Part shown: piece by piece, positions 51,631 through 60,199 of the stretch
How positions within the stretch are numbered: the stretch's first letter is position 1
How the letters are laid out: each line of letters begins with the position of its first letter
Assembly: GCA_937884995.1 (NCBI GenBank)
Contig: CAKZZL010000037.1
Location: 1 to 64,000, forward strand
Length of the DNA: 64,000 nt
Direction: 5' to 3'
Origin: an uncultured Clostridia bacterium
GTDB lineage: Bacteria; Bacillota; Clostridia; Oscillospirales; Acutalibacteraceae
Notes under the pieces: generated by a model
Database searches by the model: none
Told to the model about the DNA's origin: nothing
The model's input: the letters and a program-made list of their open reading frames with translations, nothing else
Program-made: the position numbers and the translations under genes

Positions 51631-53109
51631 TTATTTGCTTACTGCATCATTTAAGTAAAGTTCCATATAGATATAGTCATAACCATCTACAACACCGTCA
51701 TGGTTGAAATCAGCAGCGCCTTGTCCGTTTGTATCATTAATGCTTGAACTTCCGAGAACATGATTTTTGATTAATGCTGCATCAGTGTTGTTTACAGAGT
51801 TGTTTGCATCAACATCACCCCAGCGAATGACTGTATATGTGCGGCTTACAGGGGATGTAATATTAAGAGTCGCACCTGTGGTTCTGCCCGAAATGCTGGC
51901 TGCATTATCTGACGGAGCGTATGCTGAATAAGCGGAATATGTTACCCAGAACTGATTTGCTAAAGTTGCATTTTTCCCTATATATACTTTAAGATTCGGT
52001 GCATCGAAAGTAACTGTTGTATCAAAGAGGGGAAGAATGGCTGAGTAAGATATTGTTGATTGAGTCGGATAAGAAAGGGTGATTGCTGTTGAAATTGAAA
52101 AATGGCTTCCGCCTTCAACATGACTTGCAGCCCAGGTCATTTGATCGGAAACTCCGAAATTGTGAGTTCCCGTGCCGGGAAGGAAATAATCATATATAAT
52201 ACCTATGCTGCCTTGCTGATCATCCCATGTTACATCTATACCATACCAATTGCCGTCTTCCATTTGAACGGCATTCCACTCATGCGCACCGCCGGTATCG
52301 GATGGTGAACTGAAACCGTCTCCTATAATGATGATGCAGGGAATACTTTCACGGTCACAGAGAAGCTTAAATGCCTCGGCATAACCTTCACAAACAGCAA
52401 GTCCGTTCAGGAATACTCCTGTCGGATGGTGTGACATTGCAGCATTGTATGTGGAGTCATATGTTGTCATGTCGGCAATCTGGTCGTGGATTGATTTTAC
52501 TTTTTCATATCTGCTGTAGCCATCAACATTAAAGTTGTTGATATCAGCTATCATTTGCTTGTATGCAGCTTTTACGGTTGCAAAATCCGCATAACTGCTT
52601 GTGTCACTGATTCCGTCTGCAAAATAGAACTCGCTAACGGATGTGATAGCTACTGTGGAACTGTTTATATAGCTATAACTTGCACCGCCGTATGAGAATC
52701 CGCCGACCCAAAAATATTCAGGATAGTCATCTATAATTGCCGATATGGCATCGACTACAGCTTTTGATAATGTAGAACTGATGTTGCTTGTGGTTCCGCT
52801 AATAGCATTACCGGAAATAGTTAAGGTCATAATTCCGTCATCAGTGTCAAGACCCATATTTGCATCCAGCAGAGCATCATATACTGCTTTGGCAGCAGTG
52901 CTCAACTGGTCATAAAATAAGAAGGAATTATTACCATTTGAATTAAAACGTTTAGCACGCACACTGGTATCTGATGTTATGCGCTCACCGGGGAATTTCA
53001 AAGCATCATAGCTGACACCCGGAATTTCAAATGTCACAGCATATGACATAATGCTTATGGAAGAAAGGAGCAAAATAGCACAGATAAAAATAGATATTAT
53101 TTTTTTCAT
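51631..53109 (-). CDS. Secreted transglutaminase-like protein with type I dockerin (2)
   Basis: This 492-residue paralog of the neighbouring gene has a signal peptide (MKKIISIFICAILLLSSISI), the same middle domain with Cys240 (AVCEGYAEAFK), His276 (GAHEWNAV) and Asp292 (IDVTWDD), and a dockerin with calcium loops GDVDANNSVNNTD and ADFNHDGVVDGYD. The first loop has Asn in place of one Asp. It starts 16 bases after nrdR, with no terminator or promoter seen between, so it is cotranscribed with nrdR. The ATG at 53109 has GGAG at 8 bases; the GTG at 53118 is too close to that site. Confidence 0.88.
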   Translation of the reverse strand: MKKIISIFICAILLLSSISIMSYAVTFEIPGVSYDALKFPGERITSDTSVRAKRFNSNGNNSFLFYDQLSTAAKAVYDALLDANMGLDTDDGIMTLTISGNAISGTTSNISSTLSKAVVDAISAIIDDYPEYFWVGGFSYGGASYSYINSSTVAITSVSEFYFADGISDTSSYADFATVKAAYKQMIADINNFNVDGYSRYEKVKSIHDQIADMTTYDSTYNAAMSHHPTGVFLNGLAVCEGYAEAFKLLCDRESIPCIIIIGDGFSSPSDTGGAHEWNAVQMEDGNWYGIDVTWDDQQGSIGIIYDYFLPGTGTHNFGVSDQMTWAASHVEGGSHFSISTAITLSYPTQSTISYSAILPLFDTTVTFDAPNLKVYIGKNATLANQFWVTYSAYSAYAPSDNAASISGRTTGATLNITSPVSRTYTVIRWGDVDANNSVNNTDAALIKNHVLGSSSINDTNGQGAADFNHDGVVDGYDYIYMELYLNDAVSK

Positions 53110-53125
53110 ATAGATCACTCCAGAA

Positions 53126-53581
53126 TTATTTCTTTTCTAAGAAAGAAGAAAGTTCATCCATGAATGCGTTTACATCCTCAAATCTCTTGTATACAGATGC
53201 AAATCTTACATAAGCAACCTGATCGATTTTTTTAAGCTCATTCATAACAAGCTCGCCGATTTTATCGGAGGTAACTTCACGGTCAAGAGAATTTTGAAGC
53301 AAGGTTTCAATCTTGCTTACGGAATTTTCGATGGCTTCGAGAGAAACAGGTCTCTTTTCACATGCTCTGAGCATACCGCGAACAAGTTTATCACGGTCAA
53401 AGGGTTCACGGGATTTGTCCTTCTTTACAACGAGAATCGGAACACTTTCGATAATCTCATAAGTTGTAAATCTCTTTTGACATTTGATGCATTCACGACG
53501 ACGACGGATTCTTTCCTTTTCGTCTGTCGGTCTTGAATCGATAACCTTACTTTCTTCGTAACCGCAGAATGGGCATTTCAT
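53126..53581 (-). CDS. nrdR: Transcriptional repressor NrdR
   Basis: This 151-residue regulator of ribonucleotide reductase genes has the zinc ribbon CPFCG ... CIKC with RRRRECIKCQKRFTTYE, then the ATP-cone domain (VVKKDKSREPFDRDKLVRGM to about residue 140) that senses dATP/ATP. No nrd genes or NrdR boxes are visible in the window. The start at 53581 fits the GGGGGA site better than the upstream ATG, which abuts it. Confidence 0.96.
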   Translation of the reverse strand: MKCPFCGYEESKVIDSRPTDEKERIRRRRECIKCQKRFTTYEIIESVPILVVKKDKSREPFDRDKLVRGMLRACEKRPVSLEAIENSVSKIETLLQNSLDREVTSDKIGELVMNELKKIDQVAYVRFASVYKRFEDVNAFMDELSSFLEKK

Positions 53582-53623
53582 AATAATCATTCCCCCAAAG
53601 ATATATCTTTATATAATCGATTT

Positions 53624-53652
53624 AGTATATCATAAAACCACAGATATTGCAA
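53624..53652 (-). promoter_or_regulatory. Promoter of nrdR
   Basis: Minus strand TTGCAA, 17-bp spacer, TATACT, about 43 bases before the start. Confidence 0.6.
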
Positions 53653-53734
53653 ATTTAAATACATATTTATACTATATCTTGGGAAATGGTTAAAAAGAAA
53701 AATGTTAAAAAAATATTAAAAATACAAAAGCATA

Positions 53735-53762
53735 TTGAACGAAATAAAGATTGTGATATAAT
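53735..53762 (+). promoter_or_regulatory. Promoter of the MMPL operon
   Basis: TTGAAC, 16-bp spacer, TATAAT, 67 bases before the start codon. Confidence 0.6.
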
Positions 53763-53828
53763 TTATATGCTAAAAAATAATATATCTATATATATTTAAG
53801 AAAAACGATAAAGCAGAGGAGTGAGCAC

Positions 53829-55946
53829 ATGAAGAAAATTGCCCTTTGGGAAGCAAGACATCCCAAAATGGTTGTTCTCATAGCTTTGATCTTGCTGATT
53901 CCCTCACTAATTGGCTTTGTTTGTACCCCGATAAATTATGACATTATGTCATATCTTCCCGATGATCTTGAGTCAGTTCAGGGGGAAGTGGTATTGGATA
54001 AAACCTTTAATAATGCGGCGATGTCAATTGTCGTAGTGAAGGATATGCCTGCAAGATATACAGCTGCATTGAAAAGTGAAATTGAGCAAATAGAAGGCGT
54101 TTCCACTGTGCTGTGGGTTAATGAAATCGCAGACACGAGTATTCCGAAAGAAATACTGCCCGATGTTCTGACAGATATCTTCTACAGTCAGGACGGCACA
54201 GAGACAATGATGCTTGTTCAATATAAGAATGAAGGAGCATCGGAAACAACACTTAATGCCATTAAGCAGATGAAAAAGATAACCGCAAAGAATGTATATA
54301 TCAGCGGACTTTCTGCGACAATTGAAAATATAAAGTCTATATGTGAAACCGAAGCCCCGATATATATTGCTTTCGGTGTGTTTTTGGCACTTGTTGTAAT
54401 GATGCTTATGATGGAGTCATGGGTGCTTCCCTTTATTACGATGGCTACCATAGGAACTGCAATTTTGTATAACATGGGCACCAATTTCTTTTTGGGCAGC
54501 ATATCTTTCATAACGCAAAGTATAGCGGCAGTTATGCAACTGGGTGTAACCATGGACTACTCCATCTTTTTGATGGACAGATATAACGAAGAAAAAATGC
54601 TGAATTCCGATAAAGCAATCGCGATGGCAAATGCTGTATCAAAATCATTCTCTTCACTTATGGGCAGTTCACTAACAACCGTATTCGGATTTTTGGCACT
54701 TTGCTTCATGAAACTCGGACTCGGATTCGATATAGGCTTTGTAATGGCAAAAGGCGTGCTTTTCGGAATACTTACAGCGCTCCTTATCCTTCCTGCCTTC
54801 ATCCTTATTATGGATGACAAGATTACTAAATACAAACACAAAACAATCATTCCGAATTTTGACAAACTCAATAACAAAGTCTTTGATAAAAGAAAACTCC
54901 TCGCAATAATTTTTGTGGTTTTGTTGGTACCTGCATACTTTGTACAAAGCAAGGCAGAAAAGTACTATAACATGGATAAAGCATTGCCTCAGGATTTGTC
55001 ATCCATACAAGGCTTAAATGAACTTAAGACAAATTTCAATATGGCATGTACACATTTTGTAATTGTGGATGATTCTCTTTCATCAGCGGAGATAACACAG
55101 ATGGAGGAAAAGATGGAAAGTGTTGAAGGCATCAGCAGCCTTCTTGCGTATAACAGTTTGGTGGGCCCTGCAATACCGCAGGAAATCATACCGGATGCTT
55201 TGCTTGCAATTTGTAAGGCAGACGGACTCCAGCTTATGATGGTGAACTCTGTTTATCCTGCGGCAACCGATGAATGTAACGAACAGGTTGAACAGCTGGA
55301 GACAATAGCTAAGTTATATGACCCGTCTGCTATGATAACGGGAGAGGGTGCTATTTCAAAGGACCTTGTAGATGTTACGAGGGTTGACTTTAAGGTAACG
55401 GCGGCAATATCCATTGCGGCAATCTTCATTCTTATTGCCATATCATTCAGATCTATAACTGTTCCTTTCCTTTTGGTTGTTTCAATTGAACTTGCTATTT
55501 GGCTGAATCTTTCGGTTTCAGTAATACTGGGCAAGGAACTTTCATTCGTTGATCCGACCGTTATAAACTGTGTACAGCTCGGAGCGACAGTTGACTACGC
55601 AATACTTCTTACGACAAGATTCAGAGAGGAACTTCGGAATGGGGTTGATAAACATAATGCGATACTCAGGGCGGTATCGGCAGCAGAAAAATCAATCCTG
55701 CAAAGTGCATCAGTTTTCTTTGCATCGACATTCGGCGTATATCTCATTTGTGATATATCTCTCATAAAGGGCATATGTGCCCTCATAGCAAGAGGCTCAG
55801 TTATAAGTGCTATAATGGTATCTTGTTTCCTGACACCGATTCTCTATCTCAGTGAGAAATTTATAGCAAAGACAACACATAAATGGAACCCGAAAGTAAA
55901 AGAGATTGCTGAAGAAAAAGAGGAGGCAGTTACAAATGAAGAATAA
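53829..55946 (+). CDS. MMPL/RND family transporter
   Basis: This 705-residue membrane protein has the RND-superfamily MMPL plan: a first helix (VVLIALILLIPSLIGFV), an extracytoplasmic domain (about 35-165), five helices (about 175-335) with the GVTMDYSIFLMDRYNEE motif carrying the proton-relay aspartate, then a second copy with GATVDYAILLTTRFREE. It probably exports lipids or hydrophobic compounds. GAGGAG precedes the ATG. The 3' end overlaps the lipoprotein gene by 11 bases, so the two are one functional unit. Confidence 0.92.
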   Translation: MKKIALWEARHPKMVVLIALILLIPSLIGFVCTPINYDIMSYLPDDLESVQGEVVLDKTFNNAAMSIVVVKDMPARYTAALKSEIEQIEGVSTVLWVNEIADTSIPKEILPDVLTDIFYSQDGTETMMLVQYKNEGASETTLNAIKQMKKITAKNVYISGLSATIENIKSICETEAPIYIAFGVFLALVVMMLMMESWVLPFITMATIGTAILYNMGTNFFLGSISFITQSIAAVMQLGVTMDYSIFLMDRYNEEKMLNSDKAIAMANAVSKSFSSLMGSSLTTVFGFLALCFMKLGLGFDIGFVMAKGVLFGILTALLILPAFILIMDDKITKYKHKTIIPNFDKLNNKVFDKRKLLAIIFVVLLVPAYFVQSKAEKYYNMDKALPQDLSSIQGLNELKTNFNMACTHFVIVDDSLSSAEITQMEEKMESVEGISSLLAYNSLVGPAIPQEIIPDALLAICKADGLQLMMVNSVYPAATDECNEQVEQLETIAKLYDPSAMITGEGAISKDLVDVTRVDFKVTAAISIAAIFILIAISFRSITVPFLLVVSIELAIWLNLSVSVILGKELSFVDPTVINCVQLGATVDYAILLTTRFREELRNGVDKHNAILRAVSAAEKSILQSASVFFASTFGVYLICDISLIKGICALIARGSVISAIMVSCFLTPILYLSEKFIAKTTHKWNPKVKEIAEEKEEAVTNEE

Positions 55947-57615
55947 AATTCTTAAATCAATAAGTGTCATCTTGGCATTATCCCTGCTTATACTTTCATT
56001 TGCAGGATGCAGTAAGAAACCGGATACAGATAATGAAATTCTTCTGGAAGAAGCCGGCTATGAAGCATATAAGCAGGTTCAATACAGTACAATTGTTGAG
56101 GAAATAAAGAAAACAGAAACCGTATATGTTAATCTCGCTAACGACGGACAGGTAACAGATGTTACGGTTACAGACTGGCTTCACGTGGATGACCCGCAAG
56201 TCAGAATAAAAGATGCGAGCAATTTGACAAATATAACCAATGTAAAGACATTGACAGAACCTGCAAAGGACGGAGAATATATCTATTGGGATATGGATAC
56301 AACCGATCTATATTACAGCGGCAAGTCAGACAAGACACCGCCTATAAGCATACGAATCCAATATTATCTTAACGGTGTTGAAGTAACTGCAGATGAGATT
56401 GCCGGACAGGCAGGCCATGTTGATATAAGGATATCTGTTGAAAATGAACTCAAAAGAAACATCACTGTTGACGGTAAAGAATACAGTATCGCGTGCCCGA
56501 TGATATTTGTAGGCGGTACAATATTACAGGATGATGAGTTCTCAAATGTTGAGATATATAATGGTTCAACATTAAGCGACGGCTCCAAACAGATTGCTTT
56601 CTTTGTAGGTATACCCGGTATAGATGAAAGCCTTGGACTTACGGCTCTTAACCTCACTATTATTGATCCCTCACTTTACTCGGATACATATTTAATAAGT
56701 GCGGATACGGAAAACTTTGAACTTGGCAACCTTATGTTTGCAGCAATGCCTTTGTCTGCAATAGGAACAATGGGTAATGGTAATCTTCCGGACAATGTTG
56801 ACGGAATAAAGGATATCCTTACAGATCTTGAAGGAGTTACAAAAGCGTTGAGCGGACTTGACGTCAGCCAGGTTATCGATCTTCTCTACGGCGATTCAGA
56901 CAGAATTGAAGAGATGATGAATGCCGTAACGGAAGCAGCAAAGCTTTATGAGGACAATGAAAAACTCCTCAAGACACTCGGCAAGTATATGACTGATGAA
57001 AATCTTGCTAAGATTGATAAACTTGTAAATGATCTTAATGCTGCAGACATGGAATCCATATCCAACACATTAAATGATGAAAATGTAAAACAGCTTCTCA
57101 GCATACTTCCGCAGATTTCAAAGAGCCTGTCAGGAGTATCCACACTCGCAAGTGATATTAATGATGTCATGCCTATACTTCAGTCACTTTCAAATGACAT
57201 GGACGATCCTGAAATACAAGAGTCTTTGAACAATCTTCCTCAGACTGTTAAGAAACTTAAAGAACTTCTGGATGTAGTTGAAAAAAACAAGGAACTGTTA
57301 AATGCGATAGGAGGCCTTGCTTCCGAAGACAGTACTGCACAAATAGAATCCATAATGGAGACTGCAAGCAAGTATAGTGACCTTGGCAATTTAAGCCAGG
57401 GAGAAGTGTCGGCGCTTGCGGAAAGAGTTAAGGCGTGGATTACATTCGGCAGTGACTACAATATATTTACCATAAGAACAGCCAAGACAACATCAACCGT
57501 AATGTTTACATATAAGGCAGCAGGTGTGTCTGCACCGGCAGCAGCAGATAACAAAACAACAGATGAGAGCAAAGGTTTCTTTGCAAGAGTTAAAGGCTGG
57601 TTCACAAGCGACTGA
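55936..57615 (+). CDS. Lipoprotein partner of the MMPL transporter
   Basis: This 559-residue lipoprotein has a lipobox FAGC (Cys near residue 25). A beta-rich N-terminal domain (about 40-285; VYVNLANDGQVTDVTVTDWL, GQAGHVDIRISVEN) is followed by a long helical region (about 285-500), and a C-terminal basic hydrophilic tail. The N-terminal domain is found in Firmicutes proteins encoded next to MMPL exporters and in YhgE/Pip-type membrane proteins; the exact role is unknown. GGAGG fits the ATG at 55936 rather than the codon at 55906. It has no membrane helices other than the signal. Confidence 0.8.
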   Translation: MKNKILKSISVILALSLLILSFAGCSKKPDTDNEILLEEAGYEAYKQVQYSTIVEEIKKTETVYVNLANDGQVTDVTVTDWLHVDDPQVRIKDASNLTNITNVKTLTEPAKDGEYIYWDMDTTDLYYSGKSDKTPPISIRIQYYLNGVEVTADEIAGQAGHVDIRISVENELKRNITVDGKEYSIACPMIFVGGTILQDDEFSNVEIYNGSTLSDGSKQIAFFVGIPGIDESLGLTALNLTIIDPSLYSDTYLISADTENFELGNLMFAAMPLSAIGTMGNGNLPDNVDGIKDILTDLEGVTKALSGLDVSQVIDLLYGDSDRIEEMMNAVTEAAKLYEDNEKLLKTLGKYMTDENLAKIDKLVNDLNAADMESISNTLNDENVKQLLSILPQISKSLSGVSTLASDINDVMPILQSLSNDMDDPEIQESLNNLPQTVKKLKELLDVVEKNKELLNAIGGLASEDSTAQIESIMETASKYSDLGNLSQGEVSALAERVKAWITFGSDYNIFTIRTAKTTSTVMFTYKAAGVSAPAAADNKTTDESKGFFARVKGWFTSD

Positions 57616-57621
57616 AAAAAT

Positions 57622-57650
57622 AGCAGCTATTCACAATGATGGCTGCTTTT
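57622..57650 (+). terminator. Terminator of the MMPL operon
   Basis: AGCAGC.AT pairs with AT.GCTGCT, followed by TTTTACTT; it overlaps the end of the convergent ECF gene. Confidence 0.6.
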
Positions 57651-58218
57651 ACTTACTGTCTTTTGTTTTTAGTTCCGATTGATATACAATCGGTGACTTG
57701 TGTACTTTTCGGATGACTGTCGCCAGTGGAATTACGAGAAAGCCCAATGTAAAATTACCGGCGGCATGTACCAGGTCATATGGGAGACCTGCAATAATCC
57801 ATGCTATCATTCCCTTGAAATTAAGTCCGAACATTATAGCCTGTGCAGGTGCATAAAGGGCGCCGAATAAAAGTCCGAAAAGTCCGGATACGAGGGAATA
57901 TACCCAGGGTGCAAGTTTTAACGGCATTTTGCGTGGAAGGAGCATAGTGATTCCCCAAAGAATGGTCCAAAGATAAAAATACGGAATCTGCCAAATTGCA
58001 AAGCCGGCATAAAGTCCGTTTAATAATACAAAAATATATATCGGAATCAATGCGCGTTTTCTGTATACAATTGTGAAAGTCATGGTAAACATACCCAGAA
58101 GGTGAATGTTAGGAAGAAATTCCATAACAATCTTGGAGATGAACATGATAGCACCAAACATAGCAAAAATGATAAGGTCGGCAAGCTTTTGAGTTTTTTT
58201 ACTTCTGCTGTTTTGCAA
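57649..58218 (-). CDS. ECF transporter S component
   Basis: This 189-residue membrane protein has six helices and the small size of an ECF substrate-binding component; LIIFAMFGAIMFISKIVMEFLP opens it and GLPYDLVHAAGNFTLGFLVIP near the end is common in this group. S components bind a vitamin or metal and share an EcfAAT module encoded elsewhere. Substrate cannot be assigned: no riboswitch lies upstream. It is transcribed toward the MMPL operon. Confidence 0.8.
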   Translation of the reverse strand: MQNSRSKKTQKLADLIIFAMFGAIMFISKIVMEFLPNIHLLGMFTMTFTIVYRKRALIPIYIFVLLNGLYAGFAIWQIPYFYLWTILWGITMLLPRKMPLKLAPWVYSLVSGLFGLLFGALYAPAQAIMFGLNFKGMIAWIIAGLPYDLVHAAGNFTLGFLVIPLATVIRKVHKSPIVYQSELKTKDSK

Positions 58219-58292
58219 TTTTTCACCAACTTCAACAAAAAATATACGTAAATTGTAACATATGTATATATATAAATCAAAAAAATTTTGCC

Positions 58293-58321
58293 TTGATTTG
58301 ACAATAAATACATTGTAAAAT
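58293..58321 (+). promoter_or_regulatory. Promoter of the lipid-kinase/GDPD pair
   Basis: TTGATT, 17-bp spacer, TAAAAT, 23 bases before the start codon. Confidence 0.5.
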
Positions 58322-58344
58322 AGGTGTTGAGAGGAGGCATTTGA

Positions 58345-59271
58345 ATGAGTAAAAGAATGCTTGTGATTATTAACCCATGCGCAGGACGTGCAAAATCAAA
58401 AAAAGGAACATTTGACATAGCAGATGTGCTTTCCACACTTGACTATGATTTCGATATAAAGACAACAACAAAAAGCAACGATGCCACGGAATTCGTTAAA
58501 GAACTTGGCCTTAATTATGATATGATACTTTGCTGCGGCGGAGACGGCACCTTGAATGAGACAATCAACGGATTGCTGGACTTACCTGAAAGGAGACCTA
58601 TAGGATATATACCCGCAGGTACAACAAATGATCTTGCAACAACTATAGGTATCCCGAAAGATGTCCGCAGCGCAGTTGAACTTATAGTATCGGGAAAAAA
58701 GAATACGCTTGATATAGGCAATTTCAACGGCAGACATTTTTGTTATGTTGCCACATTCGGTGTCGGAAGTTCATTTTCTTATGAGACTCCGCAGAAGCTT
58801 AAGAATGCTCTCGGATATGCAGCATACTGGGTTTCTCCTTTTGTCTTTCACCCTGTAAAACTCTTCTCCGGACTTAGACCGGTTCATGCAACCATTGAGC
58901 ATGACGATGGTATTATAGAGGGAGACTTTAACTTTGGAGCTATCTCTAATTCAACTTCTGTAGCTGGACTTTTCACATTCGACAAAAATGATGTAAAACT
59001 CAATGACGGATATTTTGAGGTACTTCTTGTACAAAATGTCAAGGGAGTACCAACTGCACTTAATCTTCTGAGCAAGGTGAAAAAGCATGACTATAACTCG
59101 ACAGATATGATTATGTTTTTCCATACCAAAAACTTAAAGATACATTTTGAAAAGCCGACAGAGTGGTCACTTGACGGTGAGTTTGGCGGAGCACCCACAG
59201 ATGTTGATTTTTCAATCTCATACAAGGGCATAGAAATTTATTCGGAGAACGAGGATCTTTTCTTGAAATGA
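58345..59271 (+). CDS. DagK-type diacylglycerol/lipid kinase
   Basis: This 308-residue cytosolic enzyme has the DAGK catalytic fold: INPCAGRAKSKKG, the nucleotide loop GGDGTLNETINGLLDLP, and PAGTTNDLATTIG. A beta-sandwich C-terminal domain ends with SLDGEFGGAPTDVDF. It phosphorylates diacylglycerol or a related lipid, returning it to phospholipid or lipoteichoic acid metabolism. GAGGAGG precedes the ATG. The following GDPD gene is 13 bases away. Confidence 0.93.
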   Translation: MSKRMLVIINPCAGRAKSKKGTFDIADVLSTLDYDFDIKTTTKSNDATEFVKELGLNYDMILCCGGDGTLNETINGLLDLPERRPIGYIPAGTTNDLATTIGIPKDVRSAVELIVSGKKNTLDIGNFNGRHFCYVATFGVGSSFSYETPQKLKNALGYAAYWVSPFVFHPVKLFSGLRPVHATIEHDDGIIEGDFNFGAISNSTSVAGLFTFDKNDVKLNDGYFEVLLVQNVKGVPTALNLLSKVKKHDYNSTDMIMFFHTKNLKIHFEKPTEWSLDGEFGGAPTDVDFSISYKGIEIYSENEDLFLK

Positions 59272-59284
59272 TAGGGGGATATGA

Positions 59285-60052
59285 GTGAAAAGAAGGATAT
59301 TTTTTGCGGTTCTTATCGTAATAGCTGTGGCTCTCATTACAGTTGGCATGATAATGGAGGTCAGACATTTGCAAATCAAATCATATGAAAAGAATGCAAT
59401 TTATCTGCCTGCAGGATTTACAATTACAGCTCATACGGGATGCAACAATACAAAAGATAATTCGATTGCATCAATGAAAACCGGTGTATCATACGGCGCA
59501 GATATTGTTGAATTTGATGTCAGCATATATAACGGGGAACCTGTTATGTCACATGACACACCGAAAGGTAATGAGTTGTCCGTTAAAGAGGCATTTGATT
59601 TCTTGTCATCCCAGGATACAACAAAGGCAAATGTTGATCTGAAGACAAGTGAAAATATATCAAAAATATACACATATGCAAAGACATATAAGGTTACAAA
59701 CAAGATATTCTTCACAGGAGTTGAAGATGTCGATGTAGCAAATGTCAAAGAGCAATGTCCGGGTATTCCATACTATTTGAACATCAGTATAGACAAGTCA
59801 AAAAATGAAGACGATGCATATATCAGTTCCCTTATAAGCAAAGTGCGCAACTTCGGTGCCGTAGGCATAAATGCAAATTATAAAGGCGGATCTGCAAAAC
59901 TAACACAGGAATTCCAAAACAGCGGACTTTTGGTTTCGTATTGGGGAGCGAATGATGAATTGTCGCTTAACAAAGTGCTGGAGTTTTCTCCGGACAATAT
60001 AACAACAAAAGACCCGAAAATGCTTACTGAAATAATTAAAAAAAGATCGTAA
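59285..60052 (+). CDS. Glycerophosphodiester phosphodiesterase-family protein, divergent active site
   Basis: This 255-residue protein has an N-terminal membrane anchor (IFFAVLIVIAVALITVGMI) and a GDPD barrel. The usual HRG is HTG, and ENT is DNS; E-x-D (VEFDVSIYNGEP), the second His (VMSHDTP) and a D in place of the later Glu (NVDLK) are seen. These conservative metal-ligand changes mean activity is plausible but altered. GDPDs release glycerol-3-phosphate from phospholipid head groups or teichoic acid. Start is GTG after AGGGGG. It pairs with the lipid kinase. Confidence 0.82.
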   Translation: MKRRIFFAVLIVIAVALITVGMIMEVRHLQIKSYEKNAIYLPAGFTITAHTGCNNTKDNSIASMKTGVSYGADIVEFDVSIYNGEPVMSHDTPKGNELSVKEAFDFLSSQDTTKANVDLKTSENISKIYTYAKTYKVTNKIFFTGVEDVDVANVKEQCPGIPYYLNISIDKSKNEDDAYISSLISKVRNFGAVGINANYKGGSAKLTQEFQNSGLLVSYWGANDELSLNKVLEFSPDNITTKDPKMLTEIIKKRS

Positions 60053-60056
60053 AAGT

Positions 60057-60095
60057 AACGGCTGAAATTAGTTAGATAATTTCAGCCGTTTTTAT
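60057..60095 (+). terminator. Terminator of the kinase/GDPD operon
   Basis: AACGGCTGAAATTA pairs with TAATTTCAGCCGTT, followed by TTTATT. Confidence 0.8.
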
Positions 60096-60123
60096 TGATT
60101 TTTTTATGTGAAAATGATATATT
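60095..60123 (+). promoter_or_regulatory. Promoter of potABCD
   Basis: TTGATT, 17-bp spacer, TATATT; it begins in the tail of the preceding terminator and lies 77 bases before potA. Confidence 0.55.
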
Positions 60124-60199
60124 TATTCCATACCAAATAGGGCATGAAAGACACTTTCAGAGTCCGACTATATCTATCGGTTGGAAAGGGGCTGCATAA

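Noticed and set aside
50020..53109. The two dockerin genes as a transposon-borne repeat
   Set aside because: They are diverged paralogs with separate terminators and no flanking repeats; simple gene duplication is enough.
57649..58344. Riboswitch upstream of the ECF S component
   Set aside because: Only about 125 AT-rich bases separate it from the lipid kinase gene, with no recognisable aptamer.
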